Numbered from the stretch's first letter, positions 9,701 to 17,339 are shown. The stretch is DNA of 36,200 bases from an uncultured Opitutia bacterium (GCA_913049555.1 CAJWYM010000037.1:1-36200), one strand, 5' to 3'. Numbers and translations: made by a program. Notes: generated from the letters alone by a model not told the origin.

Positions 9701-10480
9701 TCTCGAATCATATTGTTGATTCACGGAAAGATAATATTTCTCTCCTGCTGTAACCTTGAAGGAGATTGCATCTTTAGCATCGTTGATACTATGACTGATT
9801 GGATCCCCACTTTGATTGATTAAAAAGACTTCTTTAATTTTCTTTTTATTTTTCAGAGGCTTTACTGTCAATTCAGGGTTTTCGATTGTTTCCAAGGAAA
9901 CCCATGAGTCTCGAATGGTGAATACATCATTTTCACCATTTGCTGCACCGGGAACAAAATCCTCTCGAAAGTCATTGGGAGCTGCATAAAAAACATAAGC
10001 TTCTTCTCCATTCACTTTCGCTGAAAAATCTTTACTAGATTGAATGCCTTCCGGTGCTCTATAAGTAATAGTCTTTTGATCTTCACTAATAGAAGGAATT
10101 GGAACGTAGGAAGCAAAATCAGAATTGTCTTGATTGGATGAGACACTTTTTACTAGAGGAACTGAAGATTTTGATGGATTGGGCTCCTCCGGTTGTGAAT
10201 CAAGAGAAATATTTTCTTCAAGAAGCTTGGGTTTTGATTCTACTTTAGGATCTGATTGAACCGATTGATAAGAAAAATCACTGGAATACCTATTTTTTAG
10301 AAAAAATAAAAGACCACCACAACAAATAGCAAAAGTTAAAAAAATGAAAAATACACCCAATAATGGAACGCTCTTTTCCTGTTTAGAAGTGACTGGCTTC
10401 ACTGGTTTTTTGTTACCAAGGGGAATTTTTCTTGGGATGACTCTTTTGTTGGCCAAAGTAATTTTCTTCTTTTGATTCAT
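6743..10480 (-). CDS. Membrane-anchored tandem beta-helix protein, GH28/GH49-like second module
   Basis: A 1245-residue protein from the ATG at 10480; a TTG at 10531 would add 17 residues. A K/R-rich N-terminus (about 1-38) precedes one membrane segment (about 39-61, FFIFLTFAICCGGLLFFL). This gives a type II anchor with the rest outside. A polar linker follows. Then a beta-sandwich-like domain plus parallel beta-helix occurs twice, with helices at about 283-620 and 848-1245. Each helix opens with matching blocks: YFTAGIHEIG / RFAPGYHDIG, QTLYLEAGAYLKGT / QTIYLAGGSYVAGT and GRGILSGE / GRGILSAE. The second module has HGNTDACG (NTD at 1038-1040) and QADDGTYF (Asp1057-Asp1058), followed by WQQNNANLF. 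This resembles the catalytic Asp arrangement of GH28/GH49 glycosidases. The first module lacks these residues (SSDTRLIRV instead). I infer a backbone-cleaving glycosidase with one active and one binding or degenerate half. Transcribed alone. The exact GH family is uncertain. Confidence 0.75.
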   Translation of the reverse strand: MNQKKKITLANKRVIPRKIPLGNKKPVKPVTSKQEKSVPLLGVFFIFLTFAICCGGLLFFLKNRYSSDFSYQSVQSDPKVESKPKLLEENISLDSQPEEPNPSKSSVPLVKSVSSNQDNSDFASYVPIPSISEDQKTITYRAPEGIQSSKDFSAKVNGEEAYVFYAAPNDFREDFVPGAANGENDVFTIRDSWVSLETIENPELTVKPLKNKKKIKEVFLINQSGDPISHSINDAKDAISFKVTAGEKYYLSVNQQYDSRFLVFAEKPEEIKPNPLASDTFIIHEGMSRYSYENSDKKVLYFTAGIHEIGAQFPLKSGQTLYLEAGAYLKGTLSCKREGANGAKVIGRGILSGEVFYMGSSPNTKYLPRPTNFYNNAIYLGGANREQADKQTVRGITIIYSPDASIYGMSSNTTIENVKIMNHFSKFGTICVGKNATVQNNYCSSDTRLIRVLGSNGLIRNNFLHGRKEKAQPLVFGDRIQHDVDDIQVIDNLIVGNCKNLIRITNASHGNLSNFNFSGIKYIMPPGTTDSPKLVYMGMGYSPYRRGKYQGSIKNVTIDNVAIVADNPSNKTFFLGLEAFGFSEEASVRNVSISNITCNGRAVKFGDSIQDYVYNFSVEGNRIAKGKDKKIKMPKRKEIPFVGGLKSYPRKDQYGDEYGSRFAHDVVYKNKSESISRLLKMEATGASIEGIETLPDMDKDFLDVYSGIDDPRTYANASSDYEVSVAQKSSGSLPKESYVYENVGIFMTGGNDRLMNPPPAMTEHFSNYTHKGPVEISIKMKEAAPAAEDVVIIPRRYGIKPILSEGNRKISFSVDQPRYLIVIVNNDWCRPLFLFGNPPEKSVPDPSDPAVLTILPNEDYRKAVNRSRLKDYRVIRFAPGYHDIGFYFPIYSNQTIYLAGGSYVAGTISSMTKKWEKLSNFGVKRGFFNKKIYDSHSFQAYNNPEDFILFKDSDEMKENIGASSNITIRGRGILSAEQMDWFKYCESIKIIKISKESNNGILEGLVLMGRHHHGPKMMSSNTTAACENIKIIHGFHGNTDACGWGYKRRNIFTTQADDGTYFQTGLDIDGWLAWQQNNANLFCIQRKAVPNGGTLGHVVIRNVTAIDGRYGGGQVKNLRETHYSPAGGGVWFGFNHDRFPYAYITDIVMKDIYFETNINSTFMFTAIAQTKETKMLSADHFTFDDFSVYGKQNRTSIFGTRPKAPDDFMRNINIRNLSINGEKMKRLEDFSIIGNEGRNLNVKIR

Positions 10481-11172
10481 ATTAAGGAGATTAGGAACGA
10501 TTTCGAGCAAAAGGAATTTTTGAAAATTCAAGGAATAGAATTTTTTCAGTCACAGAATTTTCATTCAATCGAAGAGGAGCATCGTAAGAAAAAGATAAAG
10601 AACTAATTGGATAGAATAAAGGCATTGAAGAAAACGCCGATACAATCCTTTTTATACATTTATTCTCTATTTTTAACCTATTCCTTTTCATACATCAGCA
10701 ATTCATCTCAATCCGTTAGATCCTGTACTTTTTTGTTTTATTTTAGGAAATAAGAGTTGTTTAAACTAATTATTTACTACAATCGTAACTCAATTCAGAT
10801 TGCGAACAGACGCATGAAAAAAAATTGGTTCAAAAAATATTTTTGAACCAATCACAACCCTCTTTAGTCAATGGATGAAACTGAGATAGAGATCAGGTGG
10901 AGTCCAATTTTAAGAAAAAGTGCTTTTCAGAACCTAAAAAATCTAACCATATAGATTTCAATAAATCCGTATTATATAGTTTCAAAAAATTGAATCCAAT
11001 TCTTGAAAAACAAACCTTCAATCAAGCCGTTGTCTCTAATTTTGAATTCATCTATAAATAACAGGCAATTTAACAGGTTAAAAAGTTTTAAACCATGGGT
11101 ATGAAAACTTATAGGGAAAAAGCTGAAAAATATTTAGTAGAATTTCAGACATCGCCAGGTTCTTTTATGATC
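10481..11172. other. Long intergenic region between the beta-helix gene and the sulfatase array
   Basis: A 692-base gap holding a perfect hairpin (listed separately) and no supported gene. A 66-codon minus-strand frame at 10491-10691 has no protein-like features or start signal. The left part should contain the promoter of the beta-helix gene. Just upstream of the ATG at 10480 the minus strand reads TCTCCTTAAT, so there is no Shine-Dalgarno sequence. Confidence 0.5.
10817..10852 (-). terminator. Strong hairpin with T8 tail ending the sulfatase array
   Basis: ATTGGTTCAAAAA (10824-10836) and TTTTTGAACCAAT (10840-10852) form a perfect 13-bp stem with a 3-base loop. On the minus strand it runs directly into eight Ts (10824-10817, the last shared with the stem). 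This is an intrinsic-terminator layout for transcripts coming from sulfatase 3, about 320 bases downstream of its stop. The stem is AT-rich. Confidence 0.6.
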
Positions 11173-12639
11173 CTAGAGACTTTTTTTGCTAGACTTCTTT
11201 TTAAACTTATTATTTGGACCTCTTTCTTCGTTGTTCTTGGGAAGTAGAGATTTAAAATGTGCCTTGATTTTGGCAAATTCAGGATTGTTTGCCAAATTTT
11301 TATACTCCATCGGGTCTGATTCATGATCATACAATTCCTCAGCTCCCTTGCCACCTCCATACCAAATGTATCGATATCTACCATCTGTTAAAGAGTGATT
11401 CTTGAAACCGATGGTTGTCAAGGTAGGCTCATTCCATTTCATTTGTGGATTCTCAATGAGCTTTACAAAACTTCTTCCATCGTTTTTTGGATTTGCAGGT
11501 AGACCACAAAGTTCCAATAAAGTTGGATACATATCCAGAAGATTTATGACCCCGTCACTTTTAGCGCCTTCACTGACCCCAGGGACACGAACCATAAAGG
11601 GAACTCGAGCCGCTTCCTCCCACAATCCTGTTTTTCTGTATTTTAATTTTTCTCCCAAATACCATCCATGATCTCCCCACAACATGACAATGGTGTTGTC
11701 TGCATATTGACTGTTTGCTAAAACCTCAAAAAGCATTCCTAAACAATCATCCGCATAGGTCACACTAGCCATGTAGGCTCGATTGAGAGCTAAGTGGGCA
11801 TTGCTCTTCTCTACCGCCATCCAAGTAACATTCGGGCCTTTGAAAGCAGGCTTACCGTCTGGATTGAGTATGTCATCGTAATCATCTAATTTAAAAGGGG
11901 CAATCTTCACATTTTCCTCAGGGTACATATCAAAATATTTTTGAGGAACAAAAAACGGAAGGTGAGGCCTTGAAATTCCAAGTGCCATGAAGAAAGGTTT
12001 GCCATCAAAATCTCTCTCAAGCTGGTCGGCTGCCCATTTGGCATTCACATAATCTTTTGTTTTTTCTAAAGGAGCCTTGGTTGCTCCCCATTGCAGGGGA
12101 CTACCCCCGTATTTGTGATCTGGATGCACTGCCATTTTCTTCCATAACATTCCTCCAGATCCAGGTTCCGTTTTGGGTTTGGCAAATTCGTGAAAGGCCC
12201 ATTGTCCCTCATCGAGCCCTTCTGCTGTTTGGTGTTTGTGGAAAATCTTTCCGGCTGAAAGAGTGTGATAACCACGATTCCCAAAATACTCTGGTAATGT
12301 TTCTAAATCTTTAGCCTTGGGAGCCATTTTGAGATTGGTTTCGTTTCCATACACTCCTGTGTTGTGACAATATTTACCTGTCAATAATGCAGAACGAGAA
12401 GGACCGCAAACTGTGGATCCACAGTAAGCCTTACTCATTACGATAGACTTTTTTGCAAATCGATCCAAATGAGGGGTTTTTACTTGTGGATTACCACCCA
12501 TGGGCCCAATCCAGTCATTGAGATCGTCGATGGCAATGAAAAGCACATTCAACTTTTCATTGGACTCTTTGGCTGTGCCTTCAAGATAGAGTGCTATCAG
12601 ACCACCAATTAAAAAGAGGTTTAAAAGAATTTTTTTCAT
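11173..12639 (-). CDS. Secreted sulfatase, iduronate-2-sulfatase-like (sulfatase 3)
   Basis: A 488-residue sulfatase, signal peptide about 1-23. The Asp pair sits in FIAIDDLNDW, typical of the iduronate-2-sulfatase-like subgroup (S1_7 in my recollection). So do CGPSRSALLTGKYCHNTGVY (Cys78), the GKIFH motif in place of GKWH, SRPHLPF, and WGDHGWYLGEKLKYRK. Family S1 activity needs Cys78 converted to formylglycine. The C-terminal 20 residues (469-488) are rich in Lys and Ser and look like an added basic tail. It lies 44 bases downstream of the redoxin-like gene, so the two probably share a transcript. It is the last gene of the array and is followed by a good terminator hairpin. Naturally occurring substrate unknown; sequence resemblance alone does not show that it acts on iduronate. 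Confidence 0.93.
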   Translation of the reverse strand: MKKILLNLFLIGGLIALYLEGTAKESNEKLNVLFIAIDDLNDWIGPMGGNPQVKTPHLDRFAKKSIVMSKAYCGSTVCGPSRSALLTGKYCHNTGVYGNETNLKMAPKAKDLETLPEYFGNRGYHTLSAGKIFHKHQTAEGLDEGQWAFHEFAKPKTEPGSGGMLWKKMAVHPDHKYGGSPLQWGATKAPLEKTKDYVNAKWAADQLERDFDGKPFFMALGISRPHLPFFVPQKYFDMYPEENVKIAPFKLDDYDDILNPDGKPAFKGPNVTWMAVEKSNAHLALNRAYMASVTYADDCLGMLFEVLANSQYADNTIVMLWGDHGWYLGEKLKYRKTGLWEEAARVPFMVRVPGVSEGAKSDGVINLLDMYPTLLELCGLPANPKNDGRSFVKLIENPQMKWNEPTLTTIGFKNHSLTDGRYRYIWYGGGKGAEELYDHESDPMEYKNLANNPEFAKIKAHFKSLLPKNNEERGPNNKFKKKSSKKSL

Positions 12640-12683
12640 AAAAAGATCATCCAGTTAATTGATAGAATTTAGCACCCTTGAGG

Positions 12684-13274
12684 TTACTTGGCGTATTTTA
12701 CACTACAACCGTAAGGTCTTGTCTTTGGCTCACTGACTGCCTTGCCAGCAAGAAGTTCATCCAATGCTTTTGAAACATAGTTGGTAGCGCCTGCAATATC
12801 AGAAGATTTGGTGGAGTTCACACTGTCGATCGCACCTCTGTAAGCTAAAGATCCCTCTTTATCTACAATAAACATGTGAGGGGTTGTTTTAGCACCGTAA
12901 GATTTACCCATACTTCCATCGGAATCAACGAGGTAAGCCGTAGACCCTAGTCCACTATCCAACAGGGCTTTGTTTATTTGATCATCTGTCATATATCCCT
13001 GTTTGCCCTCAGCAGAGGAGCAAACGGTCAACCAAATCACTCCTTCAGAAGTGTATTTCTTCTGTAAGTTTTGCATATTATTGGATTTGTAATGTTTCTT
13101 AACAAATGGGCATTTAAAATTAACAAATTCGATGGCTACAATTTTTCCCTTGTAAGCTTCCAAAGACTGCTCTTGTCCCATACTGTCAATTTCATTGAAG
13201 CCTTTGGCCTTTTCAGACGCACTTAAAATCCCAACAAAAAGACTAGCTAACAGGAATGTAATTATTTTTTTCAT
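12684..13274 (-). CDS. Secreted redoxin/thioredoxin-fold protein
   Basis: A 196-residue protein with a signal peptide (about 1-20, FLLASLFVGILSAS). A thioredoxin fold of the redoxin/AhpC-TSA type follows. The active-site strand is FVNFKCPFVKKHY with Cys55. The motif is CPFV, so the second Cys of a classic CxxC is missing. A cis-Pro is expected at Pro132 (KTTPHMF). Other Cys residues are Cys85 and Cys190, the latter in the conserved C-terminal TRPYGCSVKY. The family is widespread in exported form, and its partners are poorly known. It sits between two sulfatases, 44 bases before sulfatase 3. A role in thiol/peroxide chemistry near exported enzymes is possible. Any link to formylglycine formation is speculation, because that normally happens before export. 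No Shine-Dalgarno sequence precedes the ATG. Confidence 0.85.
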   Translation of the reverse strand: MKKIITFLLASLFVGILSASEKAKGFNEIDSMGQEQSLEAYKGKIVAIEFVNFKCPFVKKHYKSNNMQNLQKKYTSEGVIWLTVCSSAEGKQGYMTDDQINKALLDSGLGSTAYLVDSDGSMGKSYGAKTTPHMFIVDKEGSLAYRGAIDSVNSTKSSDIAGATNYVSKALDELLAGKAVSEPKTRPYGCSVKYAK

Positions 13275-13523
13275 AACACTTAATTAATATTTAATTTGAT
13301 TTAATATTTCTATAATTGAACTAAAAGTTCGTGTTTTTATTATTTAGGGAGGCAATGTCTAGGGAAAAAGTCATTTTTAGTAGCAGAATCATCTTCATTT
13401 TGCATAAACTACTTTCCCTTTTGAAACAATCACACAAACTTTGATCGAGCACAATTTTTTTGCGAATTCTGTCTGTAAGATTGTCTTTTTTGCCTCCATA
13501 AATCATTTCACATAAACTTATAC

Positions 13524-15440
13524 CTATAATAAGATGTCCATTTTGGATTTAAATTCCTCTAATTTTTTAGTAAATGTTGATTGGAGCTTCATTCCTTGCA
13601 TTGCTTTTTCGATTTCAATCCCTTCTTTACCAATCATACGTAAATTCGCCCAAACTCTTAATGAAGTGATTGGTTTGCCTTTAGCGTTTAAAACCTCCGC
13701 CATAGACTGAAAGGCTGCCTCTTTATCTACATTGATTCTGTAGAGGAAAAAAGCTGCCATCGCTCTGGCATCATGGCTAGCTTTGTCTTCGATATCACTT
13801 TTGATCAACCCTTTCATGGATTCTACAATCTCTGGAGTATTTGCTTTTTGATCCAACTGAATGCAACCAAGCACCCCCCAATAACGGAACACTTCGTCTT
13901 TGGATTGGAGGAGTTCCATCAGCTTTGCGAGGTCTTCGACTGTTGCAAAATTTGCTAAATCGGCAGCCTCCATGTACGCAGCTTGGTCATAAAGCTGAGG
14001 GTTTCTGATCATTTCATAGATCGTAGTTTTATTGCTTGATGCTCGATGAGCCAAAGTGGCTTCTGGTGCAAATCCGCAGTCGTGTAGTTTTAAAATATAT
14101 TCTTTTAGGGAATTGCGCATTCGTTTGAGTGTTTTCGAATGAGCGGAATCATACGCTAAATTATGAACGTTGTCAGGATCTGAAAGGGTGTCAAAAAGTT
14201 GTTCTACTGGCTTTGGACGAAAAAAAGCACCCGTTATTTCATCGGTTTTTCCTTGCTGATGGTGTCTAGCCCAAGCGGACATCGAAGGTGCCTTCCAGAG
14301 GTAATCTAAGTGCTGCCCATTTGGACGAAAAGATTCGTAATTCCTAATATATAAATATCGCTTGTCTCGAATTGCTCTTTGCATATCTGGAACTTCATCC
14401 ATTCTTTGCCTAGCCATGTGAACATACTCTCTGGGAGTTTCTTTTTGTTCTCCAAGAAAGCTATTTCCTTGCATGGTGTCTGGGATTTCAGAACCCGTCA
14501 TGGAGAGCCAAGTTTTAGGCATATCAATAAAACTTACCAAACGTTCCATAACAGCTCCCGGATTTTCTGCAGGCCAAAGATGTTTGAATTTTTCAGGGAT
14601 ACGCACAATTAAAGAAGAATGCGTTCCGGAATCGTAGAGAAATCTTTTACTTCTCCCAAGAACCCCACCATGATCTGAACCGTAGATCACAATTGTATCC
14701 TCAGACAAGCCATCTTTTTCAAGCTCTTTCAAAACTTTTCCAAAGGTAGCATCCGCTTTCATAACTCCGTTTGTGTAACGCGCATAATCGATGCGCATTT
14801 CAGGAATGTCAGGATGGTAAGCAGCAAGCTTCATATCCTCAGGTTTTACATCCCCAATCTTTCCTCTACCTTCCTGCAAGTATCCTTCATGGCATCCTGC
14901 ATTGTTCATGATTACAAAAAAAGGCTGATCTGACTTGCGATCCGAATTGCGCCATCCGTATTGTTCATAGGAATCCCAGGTCTTTATGAAGTGACCGCAA
15001 TTGCCCTCATTGGGTCCTCCTCCTTTTCCTGTTCTTCGTGTAGAGGTGTTGTAATCCGTCTTGCGAAAATTAACAGTGTAATAACCATTGGATCTCAAAG
15101 AATCTGGATACCAAGCTAAATCTGGGGTCTCGTAAGTGCTTCTCATGTAAACGGTGCCAAGTGATGTGGGATGAATACCTGTGATCCAACCACTCCGAGC
15201 TGGAGCGCAGACTGGGGATTGGGCGAAACAATTTTTATATAAAAAACCTTCTTTGGCAAAGCCATCGATATTCGGAGTTTTAATCCGTTCGTTGCCATAG
15301 CATCCAAGCCACTTAGCGCTCATGTCCTCTCCAGTGATCCATAAGACATTGGGCTTTTTAATTTCATCTGCGATCAATAAAATCGAAGACAACAAAAATA
15401 AAAAGAGGTAAAAGAATTGTTTAAAAATTTGGTAAATCAT
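13524..15440 (-). CDS. Secreted sulfatase with C-terminal helical-repeat (HEAT-like) tail (sulfatase 4)
   Basis: 638 residues from the ATG at 15440; another ATG two codons earlier (15446) is possible. I prefer 15440 because it aligns exactly with the start of sulfatase 5 in a shared leader. The signal peptide is about 1-24 (LFLFLLSSILLIADE). The metal site reads ITGEDMS (Glu-Asp, not Asp-Asp). The modification site is CAPAR (Cys78). KTDYN replaces the usual GKWH, a subgroup trait, and YGSDHGG supplies the later metal ligands. After about residue 455 comes a helical region with AADLANFATVEDLAKLMELL and FRYWGVLGCIQL, resembling HEAT-type repeats as found in heparan N-sulfatase-like PVC proteins. 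The family could act on sulfate esters or sulfamates; which is not decidable here. It lies 174 bases after sulfatase 5. Confidence 0.9.
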   Translation of the reverse strand: MIYQIFKQFFYLFLFLLSSILLIADEIKKPNVLWITGEDMSAKWLGCYGNERIKTPNIDGFAKEGFLYKNCFAQSPVCAPARSGWITGIHPTSLGTVYMRSTYETPDLAWYPDSLRSNGYYTVNFRKTDYNTSTRRTGKGGGPNEGNCGHFIKTWDSYEQYGWRNSDRKSDQPFFVIMNNAGCHEGYLQEGRGKIGDVKPEDMKLAAYHPDIPEMRIDYARYTNGVMKADATFGKVLKELEKDGLSEDTIVIYGSDHGGVLGRSKRFLYDSGTHSSLIVRIPEKFKHLWPAENPGAVMERLVSFIDMPKTWLSMTGSEIPDTMQGNSFLGEQKETPREYVHMARQRMDEVPDMQRAIRDKRYLYIRNYESFRPNGQHLDYLWKAPSMSAWARHHQQGKTDEITGAFFRPKPVEQLFDTLSDPDNVHNLAYDSAHSKTLKRMRNSLKEYILKLHDCGFAPEATLAHRASSNKTTIYEMIRNPQLYDQAAYMEAADLANFATVEDLAKLMELLQSKDEVFRYWGVLGCIQLDQKANTPEIVESMKGLIKSDIEDKASHDARAMAAFFLYRINVDKEAAFQSMAEVLNAKGKPITSLRVWANLRMIGKEGIEIEKAMQGMKLQSTFTKKLEEFKSKMDILL

Positions 15441-15460
15441 AATCATTTTATTTAGATGCT
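15371..15460 (-). repeat. Leader segment shared with sulfatase 5 (copy 1)
   Basis: The 90 bases covering the signal-peptide codons, start and near-upstream region of sulfatase 4 align without gaps to 16991-17080 at sulfatase 5. By hand about 66 of 90 positions match. The block cgaagacaacaaaa and the signal-peptide end LSS(I/V)LLIAD are nearly identical. The mature enzymes belong to clearly different subgroups. Confidence 0.6.
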
Positions 15461-15614
15461 CATTGAATTCATTTAGGAATTATCTATGGATAAGATTGAA
15501 GTCTAATAATCGCAACAGAATCTAAAATAAGAACAGTAGTAGATAAAAAATGACTTTTTTTAAGAAATATTGTTTCCATTTAAAACAGTGGCCTTGAAAT
15601 TTGTGAGTTTGATT

Positions 15615-17060
15615 TCATTTGGAGTTTTGATTACTTTTTTTGGAAATCTTCTTATTAGGATTGTTCATCAAAGCCTGACTCAAGCGACTCGCGATTTCCG
15701 GATAGGACTCGATTAGGTTTGTGCTTTCTCCAAGATCCTTTTCCAAGTTGTACAAGGTGGGTCCTTTCGCTAGACGAGCGGTGGATTTTACTTTATAAAC
15801 CTCTTTATGATGATACTTCCAAGGACCACTACGAACTGCATATTTCCCAAAGAAAAAGAATTCGTGAGGAGACTTTTCCCCTTCCACGGTCCATAAGTTC
15901 AAAATATTTTTACCGTCTCGAATCATATCCGTTGGCATATCGGCTCCGACGATATGGGCTAGAGTGGGAAAAATGTCCATAGAAAGGGCAACCTCTCGAC
16001 ATACGGAGTTGGCTGGAATTCTTTTGGGCCAACGAATGATTGCCGGAACACGATGTCCTCCCTCAAAATGAGTCGTTTTTCCCTCAAATAAAGGCAATGC
16101 AGATCCCCCATTTTTTCCTTTAATCAGCCAAGGACCATTGTCGGATGTGAATATTACAATGGTGTTGTCGGCGATCTTTAAATCATCCAAATGATCCAAA
16201 ATACGCCCAGTATTGTAGTCGATTTCTTCAATCACATCCCCATACAGTCCTCGCTTGCTTTTACCTAAAAATTCCGAAGATGCAAAGAGAGGAGTATGAG
16301 GCATTGAGTTGGCAAGGTATAGAAAAAATGGTTTTTCCTCTTTCACGCTTTCTGTAATAAAGTGGATCCCTTCGGTTGCAAACCTTTGAGTAATGGTTTT
16401 CTGATCCACAGGAAACTCAATGCATTCTTCATTGTACATAAGCGGAACCTTATCCTTCATTACCTTAGATGCTTTGCCTTTTTTTTCTTTTGCCAGAGCG
16501 AAGGCCTGCTCTAATTTCTCAATGGTGATTTCCTCCCGAAACAAACAATCATCGGCATATTTCATATTTTCAGCAGGAGTCATATCATTGCTGTAGGGAA
16601 TCCCGTAATAAGAATCAAAACCTTGATTGGTAGGAAGATATTTGGGATGGTCCCCTAAATGCCACTTTCCTACTGCCTTTGTATTGTATCCTGCCGTTTT
16701 TAGGATTTCTGCAATTGTAATATGTTCTGGATCGAGCCCTTGGTCCCCTCGGTTTGGGAAAAAAACTCCAGGAACTCCCACTCTGAGTGGATAACAACCG
16801 GTTAACAATGCGGCTCGAGAGGCGGAACAAACCGATGAAGCCATGTAAAAATCGGTAAACTTCATCCCCTCAGTAGCAAGATTATCCACTCTTGGGGTAT
16901 GGATTGCAGTTGCCCCATAACACCCTAAATCTCCGTATCCCATATCATCATTGAATACAATAACAACATTTGGCATTTGATTGCCATCAGCGATCAGTAA
17001 AACCGAAGACAACAAAATTAGATAAAAAGAAAAAAATCGTTTGAGAAATAGATCGATCAT
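15615..17060 (-). CDS. Secreted arylsulfatase-like sulfatase with CSASR motif and basic tail (sulfatase 5)
   Basis: A 481-residue sulfatase; signal peptide about 1-25 (FYLILLSSVLLIAD). It has VFNDDMGYGDLGCYG for the metal site. The modification motif is CSASR (Cys78), again with Ala at the Pro position, followed by ALLTGCYPLRVGVPG. GKWHLGDH, NSMPHTPLF and TSDNGPW complete the catalytic set. The overall pattern matches the arylsulfatase A / N-acetylgalactosamine-6-sulfatase-like branch of family S1. Residues 466-481 form a Lys/Asn/Ser tail. The gene is preceded by a 19-bp tandem repeat within 15-52 bases of the start and is 279 bases from sulfatase 6, so it may have its own promoter. No Shine-Dalgarno sequence. 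Confidence 0.93.
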   Translation of the reverse strand: MIDLFLKRFFSFYLILLSSVLLIADGNQMPNVVIVFNDDMGYGDLGCYGATAIHTPRVDNLATEGMKFTDFYMASSVCSASRAALLTGCYPLRVGVPGVFFPNRGDQGLDPEHITIAEILKTAGYNTKAVGKWHLGDHPKYLPTNQGFDSYYGIPYSNDMTPAENMKYADDCLFREEITIEKLEQAFALAKEKKGKASKVMKDKVPLMYNEECIEFPVDQKTITQRFATEGIHFITESVKEEKPFFLYLANSMPHTPLFASSEFLGKSKRGLYGDVIEEIDYNTGRILDHLDDLKIADNTIVIFTSDNGPWLIKGKNGGSALPLFEGKTTHFEGGHRVPAIIRWPKRIPANSVCREVALSMDIFPTLAHIVGADMPTDMIRDGKNILNLWTVEGEKSPHEFFFFGKYAVRSGPWKYHHKEVYKVKSTARLAKGPTLYNLEKDLGESTNLIESYPEIASRLSQALMNNPNKKISKKSNQNSK

Positions 17061-17080
17061 AATGAGTGAATTTAGAAGCC
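16991..17080 (-). repeat. Leader segment shared with sulfatase 4 (copy 2)
   Basis: Counterpart of 15371-15460, offset by exactly 1620 bases with no gaps. The two ATGs (15440 and 17060) coincide in the alignment. Similarity fades upstream of about 17080 and again inside the mature domain, apart from residues conserved in all sulfatases. Confidence 0.6.
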
Positions 17081-17112
17081 TATTAGTGATTTCGAAGCCT
17101 TTTAGTGATTTC
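17075..17112. repeat. Tandem 19-bp direct repeat upstream of sulfatase 5
   Basis: Two adjacent copies of gaagcc(t)(a/t)ttagtgatttc at 17075-17093 and 17094-17112 differ by one base. A third copy starts with gaa. They lie 15-52 bases upstream of the sulfatase 5 ATG, where promoter or operator elements are expected. On the minus strand each unit carries TTCGAA or its edge, and TAAATT lies 8 bases before the ATG. Confidence 0.7.
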
Positions 17113-17339
17113 GAATCGAAACAGTCTTTGGGATAAGAAAAGGGAGGTAGAAATATTTTATTACGTTTGTTTTTTAGGATGATTATTCTCTATCTTAAAT
17201 GGCTAAAGTCTGTTTTAGATACTTTAGTTTTTAATTTTATTTGTTAGGAATGTTGCCTTGGTTTTAACTCAACCATATGAATAGTTCCACAGAGCAGTTT
17301 GTTAAGATTGAGCTTTTAAGTTCAGGTATTTTTTAATAG

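Noticed and set aside
10491-10691. A 66-codon minus-strand frame upstream of the large beta-helix gene.
   Set aside because: No domain, no signal peptide, no start signal, and it overlaps the alternative TTG extension of the next gene.
11095-11247. A 50-codon plus-strand frame (starting MGMKTYREKAEKYLVEFQ) with a hydrophobic C-terminus.
   Set aside because: Its hydrophobic half is just the antisense of the Lys-rich tail of sulfatase 3, and there is no ribosome site or promoter.
13321-13506. A 61-codon minus-strand frame between sulfatase 4 and the redoxin gene.
   Set aside because: No recognisable features; base composition looks intergenic.
17207-17231. CTAAAGT/ACTTTAG stem with an 11-base loop between sulfatases 6 and 5, followed by Ts on the plus strand.
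   Set aside because: The flanking genes are on the minus strand, where no T-run follows, and the stem is weak.
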